From: Lophius americanus
Taxonomy: Eukaryota > Chordata > Actinopteri > Lophiiformes > Lophiidae
Reading direction: 5' to 3'
DNA: 64,000 nucleotides
NCBI GenBank assembly: GCA_037951165.1
Contig: JBBDHG010000019.1
Coordinates: 7,595,001-7,659,000, forward strand
Shown here: positions 48,501 to 55,249 of the stretch, one piece after another
Layout of the letters: each line of letters opens with the position of its first letter
Position numbering within the stretch: the first letter of the stretch is position 1
The notes under the pieces: generated by a model
What the model was told of the DNA's origin: nothing
The model's input: only the letters and a program-made list of their open reading frames with translations
Databases searched by the model: none
Position numbers and translations under genes: made by a program

Positions 48501-50327
48501 ACGGATCACAGAAGTTTCACACGTCTCCACTCAGATGGAGTGGATCCTTTTTATGATTCATCGGAGGGGTTTTTAGAGCCACACATTCTGACTCTGAGCT
48601 GAGCATTAGGTGGCGATTTCTAACACAATCTGCAGAGGGACTGATTGTTACTGGAGACGCTTCTGAATCTGAAGATCAGATCAGATTTAAGATGATGCTG
48701 AGCAGCGTGTTGTTGAACCAAATCAATAATGTTGCAATTCATCTAATTTGATATGGTAATATTTTACACGACAAGTTGATCCATTATTTCTGTACTCAAA
48801 GGGAGATTAGAGAAAAATTGTATAATTACGTAATTCTTTTGCACATGGTTTGGAGGGTGAGGGATAGAGGGAGGGAGGAGTGCTACCCCTATGTTGGTTG
48901 AAAGTGGAGCCATGGGTGCCAGGCGGATATACAAGCCCCAGGAGGAGTTGGTGCTCTCCTGTGGGCATCCCCCCTCCCATCCAGGGAGAGGCTGAGGGGA
49001 TCTAGATCGGGGTTCCCACCTGGACCCTGCGGGGCCCCTTCCTCCAAAGAGCCTGGAGAACTGTGAGATGAGGGTCGGGGGCTCGCCTGTTTGTTTACTG
49101 AGGAGAGTTTGGCTGTGAGGTGTTTATATTTATTAAGTTTTTAAGATAATGAGCACTGATGCAGATTTTAAATGTTGAAATTCACAGTTTAACTTATAGA
49201 AATTGATCCAAACTTGAATAATTTATATTTGGTTAAAATAAATGAGTAAGAATGCTACAACCAACAGAGTTGGACATTACATATTGTTTTATTAGACCAA
49301 ACATACAGAATTCTACTTTTCAAAAGCAGCTGAGCAAAATGTGTTTACTCATCACGTTCAAACACTCGTCCATAACTGGTCCGGCGTCCATCTGCACACA
49401 GTCAATGAGACGATGACCTGCTGGCTATGACTTGGAGGAGCTGAAACGATAATAGAACGGTTTAGTAATAGGAGGAACATCACCAATCTAGGAGGATCTG
49501 ATGTCATTCAGGAGTTGATAGACATTTTTTATATTCATCTCCAGGTTCATGTTTGAAGTAGTTTGACGCACTGCCTCATCTAATCACATGAGGAAAAATA
49601 ATTAAACGTGTCATCAGTATTTCTTTAATGGAAACAGAATGTCCTTCCTGTCTCAAGAAAAACGTCCCTCTGCCGTATCTTCACAGACTGGCAGAAGACA
49701 GAGGCCCAGAAAAGACGAGAGCAGCTGCTGCTGGATGAGCTGGTCATACTGGTCAACAAAAGAGACGCACTGGTCAGGGACCTGGATGCCCAGGAGAAAG
49801 AGTAAGTCACACACAAATTCTCTAGAACCAGACACACAACAAGTCACAGTCTCACAGTGTAGAATAGAGTAACGTCCTCCAGCTCAGGAGTTCTGCTGGA
49901 GTTCCTCTCAGTCTGGCAATCTCCCAACCTCATCGTCTGCTGTCTGCCTTAGCATGTCTGAAGATCCACCACAAACCGTAGATGTAGTGAAAACATGCAG
50001 GTTAGTTTGCGGTCTAGCAGCGGCCCGCAGTCGTCATGGCCCGCAGTCGTCATGGCGGTTACACCTGCATGGACGGAGTCCTGTCCAGATTGGCGCCGCC
50101 TTTCACCGACGGAGTACCAGTCGGGTGAAAGGTCAAAGCTTGGCCTAGCGGCGGGCACCACCGACCATATTACCTGTGTGTGCCCCCACGGCCTGCCCAC
50201 AGACACATCTGACCTTTTGACCTCTGCCCTCTGCAGGGCCGAGGAGGAGGACGAGCACCTGGAGAGGACGCTGGAACAGAACAAAGGAAAGATGGCCAAG
50301 AAAGAAGAGAAATGTGTGCTTCAATGA
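4626..50327 (+). CDS. ehbp1: EH domain-binding protein 1, C-terminal portion (11 coding exons, 5' part outside window)
   Basis: EHBP1 links endocytic recycling and EHD proteins to actin and to Rab8/Rab10-family GTPases on tubular endosomes. The window encodes 451 C-terminal residues. Joined exons are 4626-4767, 6969-7037, 7564-7809, 10126-10280, 16034-16172, 16762-16862, 20133-20256, 41020-41119, 42854-42927, 49687-49801 and 50237-50327. Each has AG/GT borders and compatible phases, and no stop occurs before TGA at 50325-50327. Fragment residues 1-25 form an Arg-rich helix (RERARQLIAEARSG). Residues of about 70-285 are low-complexity linker. Residues of about 285-435 form the bMERB (DUF3585) coiled-coil Rab-binding domain, with FKDTSQYVVGEL, EEEEAMMQEWFMLVNKKNAL and DWQKTEAQKRREQLLLDEL. 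The protein ends in CVLQ, a CaaX prenylation box. These blocks are nearly identical to human EHBP1 as I remember it. The N-terminal C2 domain, NPF motifs and CH domain are outside the window. EHBP1L1 is the alternative, but the otx1 neighbour and CVLQ end favour ehbp1. Confidence 0.95.
5545..5745 (-). mobile_element. tRNA-derived SINE, degraded
   Basis: On the minus strand the 5' head (about 5740-5680) reads like a tRNA gene: an A-box-like GACTCAGGAGGTACAGTAG and a B-box-like TGGCTCGATCC. The body continues to about 5550 with the motif GCAATTTGGGATTCAGTATG (seen on +), which I recognise from common teleost SINEs. Both boxes carry substitutions, so it is an old copy. It lies in the exon A-B intron. 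Confidence 0.65.
6440..6620. promoter_or_regulatory. Candidate conserved non-coding element in ehbp1 intron
   Basis: A balanced-composition block without simple repeats has a TAATTA core at 6517-6522 and sits in CT-rich and AT-rich flanks. It could be an otx1 or ehbp1 enhancer. Conservation was not tested. Confidence 0.3.
6969..7037 (+). CDS. ehbp1: ehbp1 exon B, 69-nt symmetric mini-exon
   Basis: This exon is short and has no start codon, so simple ORF calling misses it. The acceptor is ttgtgtgtcag and the donor is gtggag. Joined to the G left by exon A it reads DTYEPLCMNSEGSTPIREPP followed by CHS, and leaves another single G. That G joins GT of the next exon to give Gly. Frame continuity on both sides supports it. 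The 69 nt are phase 1-1, so the exon can be skipped without a frameshift. The sequence is linker-like and I do not recall an exact human counterpart. Confidence 0.75.
7038..7563 (+). other. ehbp1 intron B-C
   Basis: A short intron whose last 200 bp are a long pyrimidine-rich tract leading to the acceptor at 7563. I see nothing else in it. Confidence 0.75.
7564..7809 (+). CDS. ehbp1: ehbp1 exon C, acidic linker exon
   Basis: The acceptor is atccacag and the donor is gtaaaa. It is 246 nt and phase 1-1, so it is also symmetric. It encodes an acidic stretch (DDTGDGERDEDERKGRDEEE) and then a Pro/Thr-rich segment ending VSELTPQ. This is the poorly conserved region between the RERARQL helix and the KHVDLKL segment. 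Low-complexity acidic composition suggests a disordered linker. Confidence 0.88.
7810..10125 (+). other. ehbp1 intron C-D
   Basis: AT-rich intron with no recognised exon, repeat family or RNA gene. Several small ORFs on both strands have no recognisable product. Confidence 0.7.
10126..10280 (+). CDS. ehbp1: ehbp1 exon D, Ser/Thr/Pro-rich linker exon
   Basis: The acceptor is ctctcaag and the donor is gtacgc. The encoded start NSKHVDLKLTKFVEV aligns with the NSK-VDLKL-K--EV segment of human EHBP1. A serine-rich run of about 30 residues (SSPSSNASSTSPTASSTSP) follows. It enters in phase 1 and ends in phase 0 at GAG. Reading frame on past 10280 is intron. Confidence 0.92.
11572..13000 (-). mobile_element. 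5'-truncated non-LTR retrotransposon (LINE) fragment
   Basis: The minus strand encodes reverse-transcriptase motifs: a 118-aa stretch (12534-12178) with PKGSILAPILFSVFINVLGQ and the active-site-type FADDTIIYT. Upstream of it, broken frames contain FDSVDHELLLDKL (about 12690-12650). The 3' end at about 11575-11595 is an AATAAATAAAT-type tail, as expected for a LINE terminus. The reading frame is broken between 12540 and 12700, and the 5' half is missing. The clade is not resolved. It is inert and inserted antisense in the exon D-E intron. Confidence 0.8.
12178..12534 (-). pseudogene. Reverse transcriptase remnant of the LINE
   Basis: A 118-aa open fragment covers the RT fingers/palm region, with a SILAPILFSVFIN motif and the catalytic-type FADD (Y/FxDD). 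It lacks the endonuclease and most of RT, and flanking frames are disrupted, so it is not functional. Confidence 0.8.
16034..16172 (+). CDS. ehbp1: ehbp1 exon E
   Basis: The acceptor is gttggacag and the donor is gtggtg. It encodes NNAEELRAERLRRATERLRS, then PVVFNKDSAVRKTQLKSFSQ and YVDSRP. The segment from RAERL onward is strongly conserved with human EHBP1 (ERL-K-TERFR-PVVF-KDS-VRKTQL-SFSQY). It lies just before the bMERB domain and starts in phase 0 and ends in phase 1. Confidence 0.95.
16173..16761 (+). other. ehbp1 intron E-F
   Basis: A 589-bp intron. It contains a perfect 14-nt palindrome at 16488-16501 with a full CRE core TGACGTCA (16491-16498). Nothing else is recognised. Confidence 0.7.
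16762..16862 (+). CDS. ehbp1: ehbp1 exon F
   Basis: The acceptor is cccaccag. The donor gtttgt is weaker than the other donors. The exon encodes EVKRQKSVPEDLRKAEVDGG followed by SPTELDIRRPFEEE, matching the RPEMKRQ-S--ED junction of human EHBP1. It ends in phase 0. Human carries a few residues (VLNKG) at this junction that are absent here, so a micro-exon in the following intron is possible but was not found. Confidence 0.9.
17860..18080. promoter_or_regulatory. Candidate regulatory block in ehbp1 intron
   Basis: Unique sequence with a TAATTA core at 17938-17943, AATATAATATATAT nearby and a GC-rich flank (GGCTGGGCCGAGCGCGG). Composition differs from the surrounding simple sequence. The role is inferred only. 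Confidence 0.3.
18404..18565 (-). mobile_element. Tc1-like DNA transposon remnant (internally deleted)
   Basis: The left end resembles the terminal inverted repeat common to a teleost Tc1-like family (CAGCCATAAAATTAAAAACA, then CCTAATATTGTGTTGG). This is soon followed by sequence (18526-18562) that, reversed, matches a transposase segment of that family (GACGAGCTACTGTAGC). Most of the transposase is deleted. Family recognition is from memory. Confidence 0.6.
20133..20256 (+). CDS. ehbp1: ehbp1 exon G, start of bMERB domain
   Basis: A long pyrimidine tract (about 20060-20120) precedes the acceptor ttgacag, and the donor is gtaccc. It encodes KAFKDTSQYVVGELSALESE, then QRHIDARAARVEKRLRYLMD and T. 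This is helix 1 of the bMERB Rab-binding domain and nearly identical to human EHBP1. It ends in phase 1 and is followed by the 20.8 kb intron. Confidence 0.96.
22790..23215. promoter_or_regulatory. Candidate enhancer block (homeodomain and SOX-type motifs)
   Basis: Unique sequence carries TAATTA at 22975-22980 and 23113-23118, and SOX-type CATTGTT at 22963-22969 and 23029-23035. TTAATTTATT and AGATAATTG are also present. Pyrimidine- and T-rich sequence precedes it, and a poly-C run (23213-23222) closes it. Clustering of these motifs fits a neural enhancer, but function and conservation are inference. Confidence 0.4.
23690..24220. promoter_or_regulatory. Candidate enhancer block
   Basis: About 500 bp of unique sequence with CAATTATCCAAATAATGG near 23800 and CCGATAAGATTG near 23945. 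It has no simple repeats. Regulatory role is inferred from composition and position. Confidence 0.3.
26540..26860. promoter_or_regulatory. Candidate enhancer block
   Basis: Dense ATTA-type motifs: CATAATTGAATATC, GTCAATTAATCAAGG, TAATTA at 26672-26677, and TTGTAATGAGC. The core lies between T-rich sequence and AT-rich sequence. An open frame over it (26490-26858) has no recognisable protein. Confidence 0.35.
30030..30390 (+). mobile_element. Tc1-like DNA transposon remnant, second copy
   Basis: It begins with a TIR-like GATTAGCCATAACGTTATAA and continues with GATATATTAGGCAGCATTGA, GATGTGTTGGAAGCAGGACA and GGTTCATGGGTGCCCAAGAT, all recognisable from teleost Tc1-like transposase genes. A stretch after about 30210 is missing relative to the family, and the frame is broken. 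It is inert, inside the 20.8 kb ehbp1 intron. Confidence 0.65.
31920..32280. promoter_or_regulatory. Candidate enhancer block
   Basis: Unique, near-balanced sequence including CAGCTTATTTAGCGCTGAG and AGCGCCCTAATTGG. No repeat or coding match. Low-confidence inference. Confidence 0.28.
35170..35440. promoter_or_regulatory. Candidate enhancer block
   Basis: Unique sequence with GTGATTAGGCCGGCACCTG, TCATGCATATTCACATTG and ACCTAATCACAGG. Low-confidence inference from composition. Confidence 0.28.
35930..36192 (+). mobile_element. tRNA-derived SINE
   Basis: The head (35938-36005) is tRNA-like, with an A box TTAGCTCGGCGGGTAGAGCA and a B box GGGTTCAAGCCC. The body has CTCCCCGGGCGCTTCACAGG, GGCCGCCCACCGCTC and GGGTTAAATGCAGAGA, typical of a common teleost SINE. 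The 3' end has a TATTATTATT tail. It is better preserved than the copy at 5545-5745, so it is probably younger. It is in the large ehbp1 intron. Confidence 0.8.
41020..41119 (+). CDS. ehbp1: ehbp1 exon H, bMERB core
   Basis: The acceptor is atcctcaag and the donor is a consensus gtacgt. It encodes NNKEEEEAMMQEWFMLVNKK and then NALIRRQNQLSL, a helix of the bMERB domain that is almost invariant in vertebrate EHBP1. It enters in phase 1 (Gly split with exon G) and leaves in phase 2. Confidence 0.96.
41120..42853 (+). other. ehbp1 intron H-I
   Basis: It contains the CA microsatellite (42479-42503) and a unique block at 42230-42450. That block has a small inverted repeat, AAGGGCT/AGCCCTT (42339-42345, 42353-42359). 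No other gene seen. Confidence 0.7.
42479..42503. repeat. (CA)n microsatellite
   Basis: About 12 CA units in the ehbp1 exon H-I intron. A similar (AC)12 tract lies at 44622-44646 in the next intron. Confidence 0.9.
42854..42927 (+). CDS. ehbp1: ehbp1 exon I, bMERB core
   Basis: The acceptor is cttgccacag and the donor is gtaaga. It encodes EKEHDLERRFELLNRELRAM and LAIE. The 74-nt exon joins exon H in phase 2 (Leu codon CT+G) and exon J in phase 1 (Asp codon G+AC). The match to human EHBP1 is essentially full-length. Confidence 0.96.
43680..43930. promoter_or_regulatory. Candidate enhancer block
   Basis: It holds CCCATTGTAATTTCGCC, AATAAATCAATTG and TAATTA at 43823-43828. It lies in a 150-aa open frame (43702-44154) that has no recognisable domain, so non-coding constraint is the likelier explanation for the non-repetitive sequence. 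Confidence 0.35.
44622..44646. repeat. (AC)12 microsatellite
   Basis: A short pure AC tract in the ehbp1 exon I-J intron. Confidence 0.9.
45255..45540. repeat. AT-rich repeat region with ACGGTAAA/TTTACCGT motifs
   Basis: It contains ACGGTAAAATACCACCGC, two copies of GCCAGAATTTAA (45286-45297, 45351-45362), and a TTTACCGTTTATTT end. This resembles a MITE-like or tandem-derived repeat I have seen in fish genomes, but the family is not identified. Confidence 0.45.
47919..47998. repeat. Three adjacent palindromes (cruciform-prone)
   Basis: The first arm pair is ATTGTGGGATAT (47919-47930) with ATATCCCACAAT (47949-47960). The second is a perfect 22-nt palindrome at 47961-47982 (CCAAAGTATAT and its mirror). 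The third is CTTTGGATA/TATCCAAAG with a TAGC loop at 47977-47998, sharing bases with the second. Confidence 0.9.
49687..49801 (+). CDS. ehbp1: ehbp1 exon J, bMERB core
   Basis: The acceptor is atcttcacag and the donor is a consensus gtaagt. It encodes DWQKTEAQKRREQLLLDELV and then ILVNKRDALVRDLDAQEK. It ends in phase 2 with GA, completed by G of the last exon to give Glu. Confidence 0.96.
49802..50236 (+). other. ehbp1 intron J-K
   Basis: A 435-bp GC-rich intron with the 16-nt tandem duplication (50022-50053). Nothing else is recognised. Confidence 0.8.
50022..50053. repeat. 16-nt tandem duplication
   Basis: GGCCCGCAGTCGTCAT occurs twice in direct succession in the short intron before the last ehbp1 exon. 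Confidence 0.95.
50237..50327 (+). CDS. ehbp1: ehbp1 terminal coding exon K with CaaX box
   Basis: The acceptor is ccctctgcag. It encodes AEEEDEHLERTLEQNKGKMA then KKEEKCVLQ and stops at TGA 50325-50327. The end is identical to human EHBP1 as I know it. CVLQ fits a CaaX motif, so a prenylated, membrane-anchored C-terminus is expected. The preceding intron is only 435 bp. Confidence 0.96.
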
Positions 50328-51350
50328 TTGTCACTTCAGAATCACACCACCAACAAATGTAGCCGATAAGAGAAATGTATCATTACTATTATTGTTGATA
50401 TTATGGGATGGGGGCTTTCCTACACATTTCTTATTTTATTATTGGACTCATCATGTTTTAACTGCACAGATTGGGCTGTTTTCAAACTCTAAATGTTCCA
50501 GTTATACAAACATTTAGTCTTTTAATTCTCCTTTGCCTCTCAGAGGACGGTACTTCTATGTAACATAAATGTATGTGAGACAGAGGCCGCGTCAGACTGC
50601 GTGGTGTCTGCATGTAACGGTGCAGCTGCACACACTCCTCTGTCTGAATGTGGAGTGCACGAGGCCTGAGGTACAGCACAACTGAGATTTAAGAAGCGGG
50701 ATTTTTTTTTTTTTCATCCCTGAGAAAAGGAGGACGGGCTTTGTGTCTTCATTTTAACTTTTAAAAAGTGAAATATTTGCTATAATATCGATCTTTTCGA
50801 TTTGTTGGAGCTATTTCATTACCTGACTGTGTACCTTTTAATTATTTTACTTTAAAGTTTGTACTTGTAAAATATGTCTGAGGGGAAAACATGTTACTGT
50901 TCATAAATATTAACTTTCCTATTGCGTTTTTTTTTTTTTTTTATCGTCATGGCTTGAAAGCATTTTACCAAAAAAAAAGTTTTAGAAAAAATAACTCTCA
51001 TGTTGTATATTTTGTTCTTTGCTCTGACCAACAGCTTCTTAAACCCTCTTTTAATGTCAAACTAAGTCAACAAAAACAAAACAAAAAATAAATAAATATA
51101 TGTATATTATTTATTGTTCTTTTAAGCTGCTTTGTAAGTGAACCTACCATGCTTTTCATTTCATTTGTGATCTGCTCAAAAACTTTTTGTTTGTATTTAT
51201 TGTGTTCTGAAGAAGAGAAATATGCCTCTGCATGTCACTCACAGCTCAACATCTGCTGCAGGTGTTCTTTATGTGTTGAACATTTATCTGTTTATTTATT
51301 CCTGTGTCATAACCCAAGTCTTCAATAATAAAGTCCTTAAGATTTAATAC
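50328..51350 (+). other. ehbp1: ehbp1 3' UTR (inferred extent)
   Basis: AT-rich sequence follows the stop. It contains poly-T runs (50702-50715, 50927-50942) and possible early signals in an AATAAATAAAT cluster near 51087. The first isolated canonical AATAAA after about 1 kb is at 51327-51332. The extent is inferred from that signal only, and no transcript evidence is available. Confidence 0.55.
51327..51332 (+). terminator. ehbp1: Candidate ehbp1 polyadenylation signal AATAAA
   Basis: The AATAAA hexamer lies about 1.0 kb after the ehbp1 stop, in AT-rich sequence. Competing AATAAA motifs lie in the AATAAATAAAT run near 51087, so the used site is uncertain. Confidence 0.45.
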
Positions 51351-53781
51351 TCCTTTAAAGGCAGCCTGTATTTCTAACCCTCTAAAAAAATAATACTTGT
51401 ACTCTAAAACTACAGGTAATTCATTCTAGAAGCATTTTAACTAGTCATAATGGTATTAATATTTTAAGATTAATTTGGTGCCTTCTGCCATCATTACTTA
51501 CACACGCACTTTTTATCTCAGTTATTTCCTTTGTCTCTCTAAAAATGCCACTATTTTACCTCAGATTTCCGATCTAGGACTGGGTTTTTTTTCCCCCATT
51601 CTTTTTTGGGTCTTTTTAGTTAACTAAAAGTTATTGAAATGCATGCACGCCTCTGGCTGCGGCGCTGCACATGAGTGGCCCCTATCGCTGCATTCGCCGG
51701 CGCACGCTGCGCTCAGCAACGCTTATTATTCGGCTCTCTGTTCAATTCCCCCGCGATTTGTGCGTGTTTATAAATTAAAATTGGCGTTAAGCCTTTTTTG
51801 TTTGAGGTCGGCACTGAGCAGGTTCCTCAGAGAAAGATTAGAGAAATCACTTTGTACCGAGCAGATGTTTTTTTTTTTCTCCCTTTTTCTCCCTGGGCCG
51901 CTCATGCGCGCGCAGGAAACGGGTGGCTGCTGAGCTACAGAGGCACCCGAGACCAGGGACGGAGAGGTAAATAAAAACGGGATACAACTGTTAACACCAT
52001 TTTAAGATGTAGGAAAATATATTCCTGTCCCCGCATTAGACCTGAGGAGGATCAGAGTGTGTCTGAACCGCAGCAGCTCTGCAGGACGCCGCCCGTCCCC
52101 GATAAACGCAGGAAAATAGGTTGTGACAGCAGACCTCCTCCCCGGCCTTTCTAATACTTCCAAATTAATTTGCCGATTCGTTTCTTCTCTGCTTGGCACC
52201 AACCCATACGTGCATATTACGCCGTCTTTGTACCCCGGGTTACTTTGTGTTAGTAAGTATTATTTCGGGGATGTATATAATCTGCAGCGTAAAGCGGTGC
52301 AGGAGGTTTTACGCAGATTGGTCAAAGTGCTGCATGTGGCTGCTGGTGTGTGTCGATCCTTTATTATGCACCTGTCATATTTACATTGATTTTATCTTGT
52401 ACTACAATAAAATGAAATAATTTTCTGTATTTTATCCCGAGAGAAATGTTAATGTGTAAAACTTTAACGCAAGTTACCAGCTCGTCTTAATTTCCCGCCA
52501 AGGCCTTATGAAGAAAAACACTCAACATGATGCATCTAATAAATTATCTAATTTATTGTTTTCTTGAAATAATATAATAGAGAGTTTTGCCTTACCTCTG
52601 CAGCATTGCTTGGGGTTCTTTAGTGTTCCAGGAGTGAAAGACGTCTGGATGTAGTTTCCTATTTTTCCAGTGCGTAAAAAGCGCAGGTGCCTCGGTGCTG
52701 CTGTGCGTCTGAGGATCCTTCAACTGAATGGATTATCTCCTGAGCCTTCATGTCTCACGACCTCACCTCACAGGTGCTGAGCGCCGCTCGGCCTTCAGAA
52801 TTACTTCCCTCCCCAACGCCGTCCCAAAACCCGCACCTGAGGGAGCCCTGGTCTCTGCGTGCGCCGCTGCGGCTCCTGCAGCCCCGTGTTTTATGCATCA
52901 TCGTTTTAATAAGCACCGACAACATCCCCGCAGATCCCCGCTTCCAATCCTGCAGACTGAAGGGACAAAACTTTTCCCCCTCCTCTCTGCGCCGCCTAAT
53001 CCCAGGCTTTCCCCAGCTCAGCATTAAGAAATTTCAACTGCAATTTGGGATTAGACAAAATACTCTTATTACAAAAGGTTGGTGCAACTTGATAACTTGA
53101 TACTTGTTCAGGGTTCATCTCGGGGTCTTACTCACATTTGGAGAGGTGAAGAAACAAGAAATGTAGAGAGGATTTCCGAATAACCGACTCTTTTGTGTTG
53201 TGAGGGCCATATTTGTTGAATGCCCTTTTTGCATAATTTAACATTGTGAGCGCGCGCGAGGGTGGAGGATTGATGATAGTATTTCGTTTAGATCCTGCCC
53301 AGGCCTTCTGACGGCCTGCTCTGCATGACATATTTATATATCTTTAAGTATAAATGCGTAAAACTGCTTGACTTCCAGATAGTCAAACACAAATCTGTCT
53401 TCATCAACCCCCACTCAAAAAGTGTAATTTGGGCCGCATCCCCCCTCTGCACATCCACTCACTTCTTCCTCTCCCGATCACACACACACGTTGTCACCGT
53501 CAGTCTGATTCTGGTGTTTACTTTCTGTGTGTAAAACATGGACACATTCATTCCTGAATATCATGGTGCGTTCAGGTGCCCTCTGCCCATCTGTCTCTGC
53601 AGCAGTACCACTACAGGCCTCCACACACTCCCCAACATACCCCTTCCCTTTTTTGGACCATTAATGTCCAAGTTTCTGTGTAAAAGTGCTCTCGTGACGG
53701 CTTTTAAATCCCCACACTTTGATACCATTCTCTCACACACGCACGTGCACGCGTAAAAATGTAATTTTCAACCCTAAGCCA

Positions 53782-53802
53782 TCTCTCTCTCTCTCTCTCT
53801 CT
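53782..53802. repeat. (TC)n microsatellite
   Basis: A pure TC tract upstream of otx1, followed by an imperfect pyrimidine run. A complementary GA-rich tract lies at 54190-54214. Confidence 0.85.
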
Positions 53803-54140
53803 TTCTCCCTCTATCTGAACATTAGCTCGGTTTCAGTCAGGCCTCATCAGAAGTTGATGTTATTGCAGAGATCCACAAAGAAGAGCCGAGCCGAGCCGAG
53901 CTTAGCTGCATCTGCATGACCCTGAAGGCCACGCGGGTCAGGAAAAACAAAGGGAATGCAGTTTGTTTTGTGTGTTAAAAACATGAAAAATGTGGACATA
54001 AAGTACAAGCTTTTATTGAGTGGGCGCTTCTTCCTCTGCTGCGTTTCTTGTTGTGTGGAATTTTCTATTCCTCGCAGTGAGTTTCAGGTCTATCCCTATT
54101 AAACTTTCTGTCAACCATCCTCAAATGTAATTCTAAGTGG

Positions 54141-54146
54141 GGATTA
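54141..54146. promoter_or_regulatory. K50 homeodomain (Otx/bicoid-type) site GGATTA
   Basis: GGATTA, the reverse complement of TAATCC, lies about 0.85 kb upstream of the inferred otx1 5' exon. OTX proteins bind this core, so autoregulation is possible. A 6-mer also occurs often by chance. Confidence 0.25.
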
Positions 54147-54840
54147 GACCCTATTAATATTCATGAGAACTGTGTGTGTTTCCGTGGAGCGAGAGAGAGA
54201 GAGAAAGAGAGAGAGGGTTGGGGGTGTATCACAATAAAATCAAAATGGTTGAATTAAGCTTCTTTCTCCACTTTTTGTTTAAATTTCTCACGTTCCTTTT
54301 TTGATGTGACAAATAAAATAAGCGAGTAATGAACAGAAATATTAACATCAAATACATTTTAAATAAATTGTTAGGCTTCTCAGTCAACAGCATAGATTTT
54401 AAAACTCCGTCAAACTAAACACCTTTTCCATCTTTTTTGGTTTTAGGATAATATTCTTACTTTTGCAGCTGTGATAACTATGATTTTTATTTTAATGTTG
54501 CATTTGACTCAACGTTCTAAAACTAAAGAAGCAGGGATTGTTAGCCGACACCTTAGGGGGGAAATAGTTCTATATAGAAAACCTTGTTCTTATGTTTGAT
54601 ATGTTAAGTTTCTTTTATTCGACTGGGCTAAAACAATTTTAAATAATAAACTCTCCTTATAAAAATGTAATTATCATCTCCCTTTGGCGAGCAGGAGAGT
54701 CTGTTTCTTTCTGCACAGCTTCCTCCAACAGGCCTGTGAAACGTTTCAAAACCTCACTTTGGTTAGTCCGGTCTCGGGACCGGGACTGATGGAAGGGGGA
54801 GGTGGGGATGGGGAGTTGGCGGAGGAGTAAGTGGGAGTGG

Positions 54841-55000
54841 GCTCCCTTTTTTGTCTCTGCCCGTCCATTGGCCACGTTAACCGTCCCTCAGCCTGGCGGC
54901 TGATCCGATTGGGCGGAGGAGGCGGATCCGCAGGTGTTCTCCGCTCTTAGAGGCGCAGGGCGGAGAGAAGGTGATCAATCTCCATCAGTCTCCATTAGAC
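54841..55000 (+). promoter_or_regulatory. otx1: Candidate otx1 proximal promoter (CCAAT and GC boxes)
   Basis: This is a short GC-rich island in AT-rich surroundings. It has inverted CCAAT boxes (ATTGG) at 54867-54871 and 54908-54912, and a GC box GGGCGG at 54911-54916 overlapping the second. No TATA box stands out. It lies about 250 bp before the donor of the inferred non-coding exon. The transcription start is inferred, not seen. Confidence 0.5.
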
Positions 55001-55249
55001 GTTACCTTAACACTCTGACAGACACTCACGAGCCTAAAAGCAAATGAGTTTCTTTTATTTGGTTGCAAAAAACTCAGGAGTCGCACCGAGGACGCCCGTG
55101 TACATATGACTGCGTGTTTCTCCGTGATGCCGCTCGCCTTCCACGCTGGTTATTGTTTCTGAAGACTGCCTCACTCCGAGTTTTGTTCCCTGCAGACTTC
55201 CTGCAGCTGGATAATTTTACTGCCCGGAGAAGAGAAGGACATCAACAAG
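55000..55249 (+). other. otx1: Probable otx1 5' non-coding exon
   Basis: The segment ends in a strong donor (ACAAG then gtacgt) at 55250. It lies between the candidate promoter and the acceptor at 56978 that opens the exon carrying the conserved start codon. Otx genes usually have non-coding 5' exons. The left edge is arbitrary. It contains two upstream ORFs, ATG 55044 to TGA 55107-55109 and ATG 55106 to TGA 55160-55162. Confidence 0.5.

Larger units (their letters stand above)
42928..49686 (+). other. ehbp1 intron I-J
   Basis: A 6.8 kb intron with a candidate regulatory block (43680-43930), an AC microsatellite, the ACGGTAAA repeat region (45255-45540) and the palindrome cluster (47919-47998). 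It also has an unusually GC-rich segment (48900-49100). No exon recognised. Confidence 0.7.
51351..54840. other. ehbp1-otx1 intergenic region, CpG-rich in part
   Basis: CpG-rich stretches occur at about 51640-52100 and 52660-53000, in otherwise AT-rich sequence. A consensus-like donor (GGAGAG then gtaaat, GT at 51967) follows the first. A K50-homeodomain site GGATTA lies at 54141-54146, with TTAATATTCATGAG beside it. No protein-coding exon was recognised. Confidence 0.6.

Noticed and set aside
49625..50327. Several ORFs on both strands around ehbp1 exons J and K
   Set aside because: They cross splice sites or are antisense. The spliced EHBP1 frame explains the coding signal.
52755..53100. 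Overlapping ORFs of about 90-116 aa in the CpG-rich upstream region
   Set aside because: High GC lowers stop frequency. No recognisable domain or splice structure.
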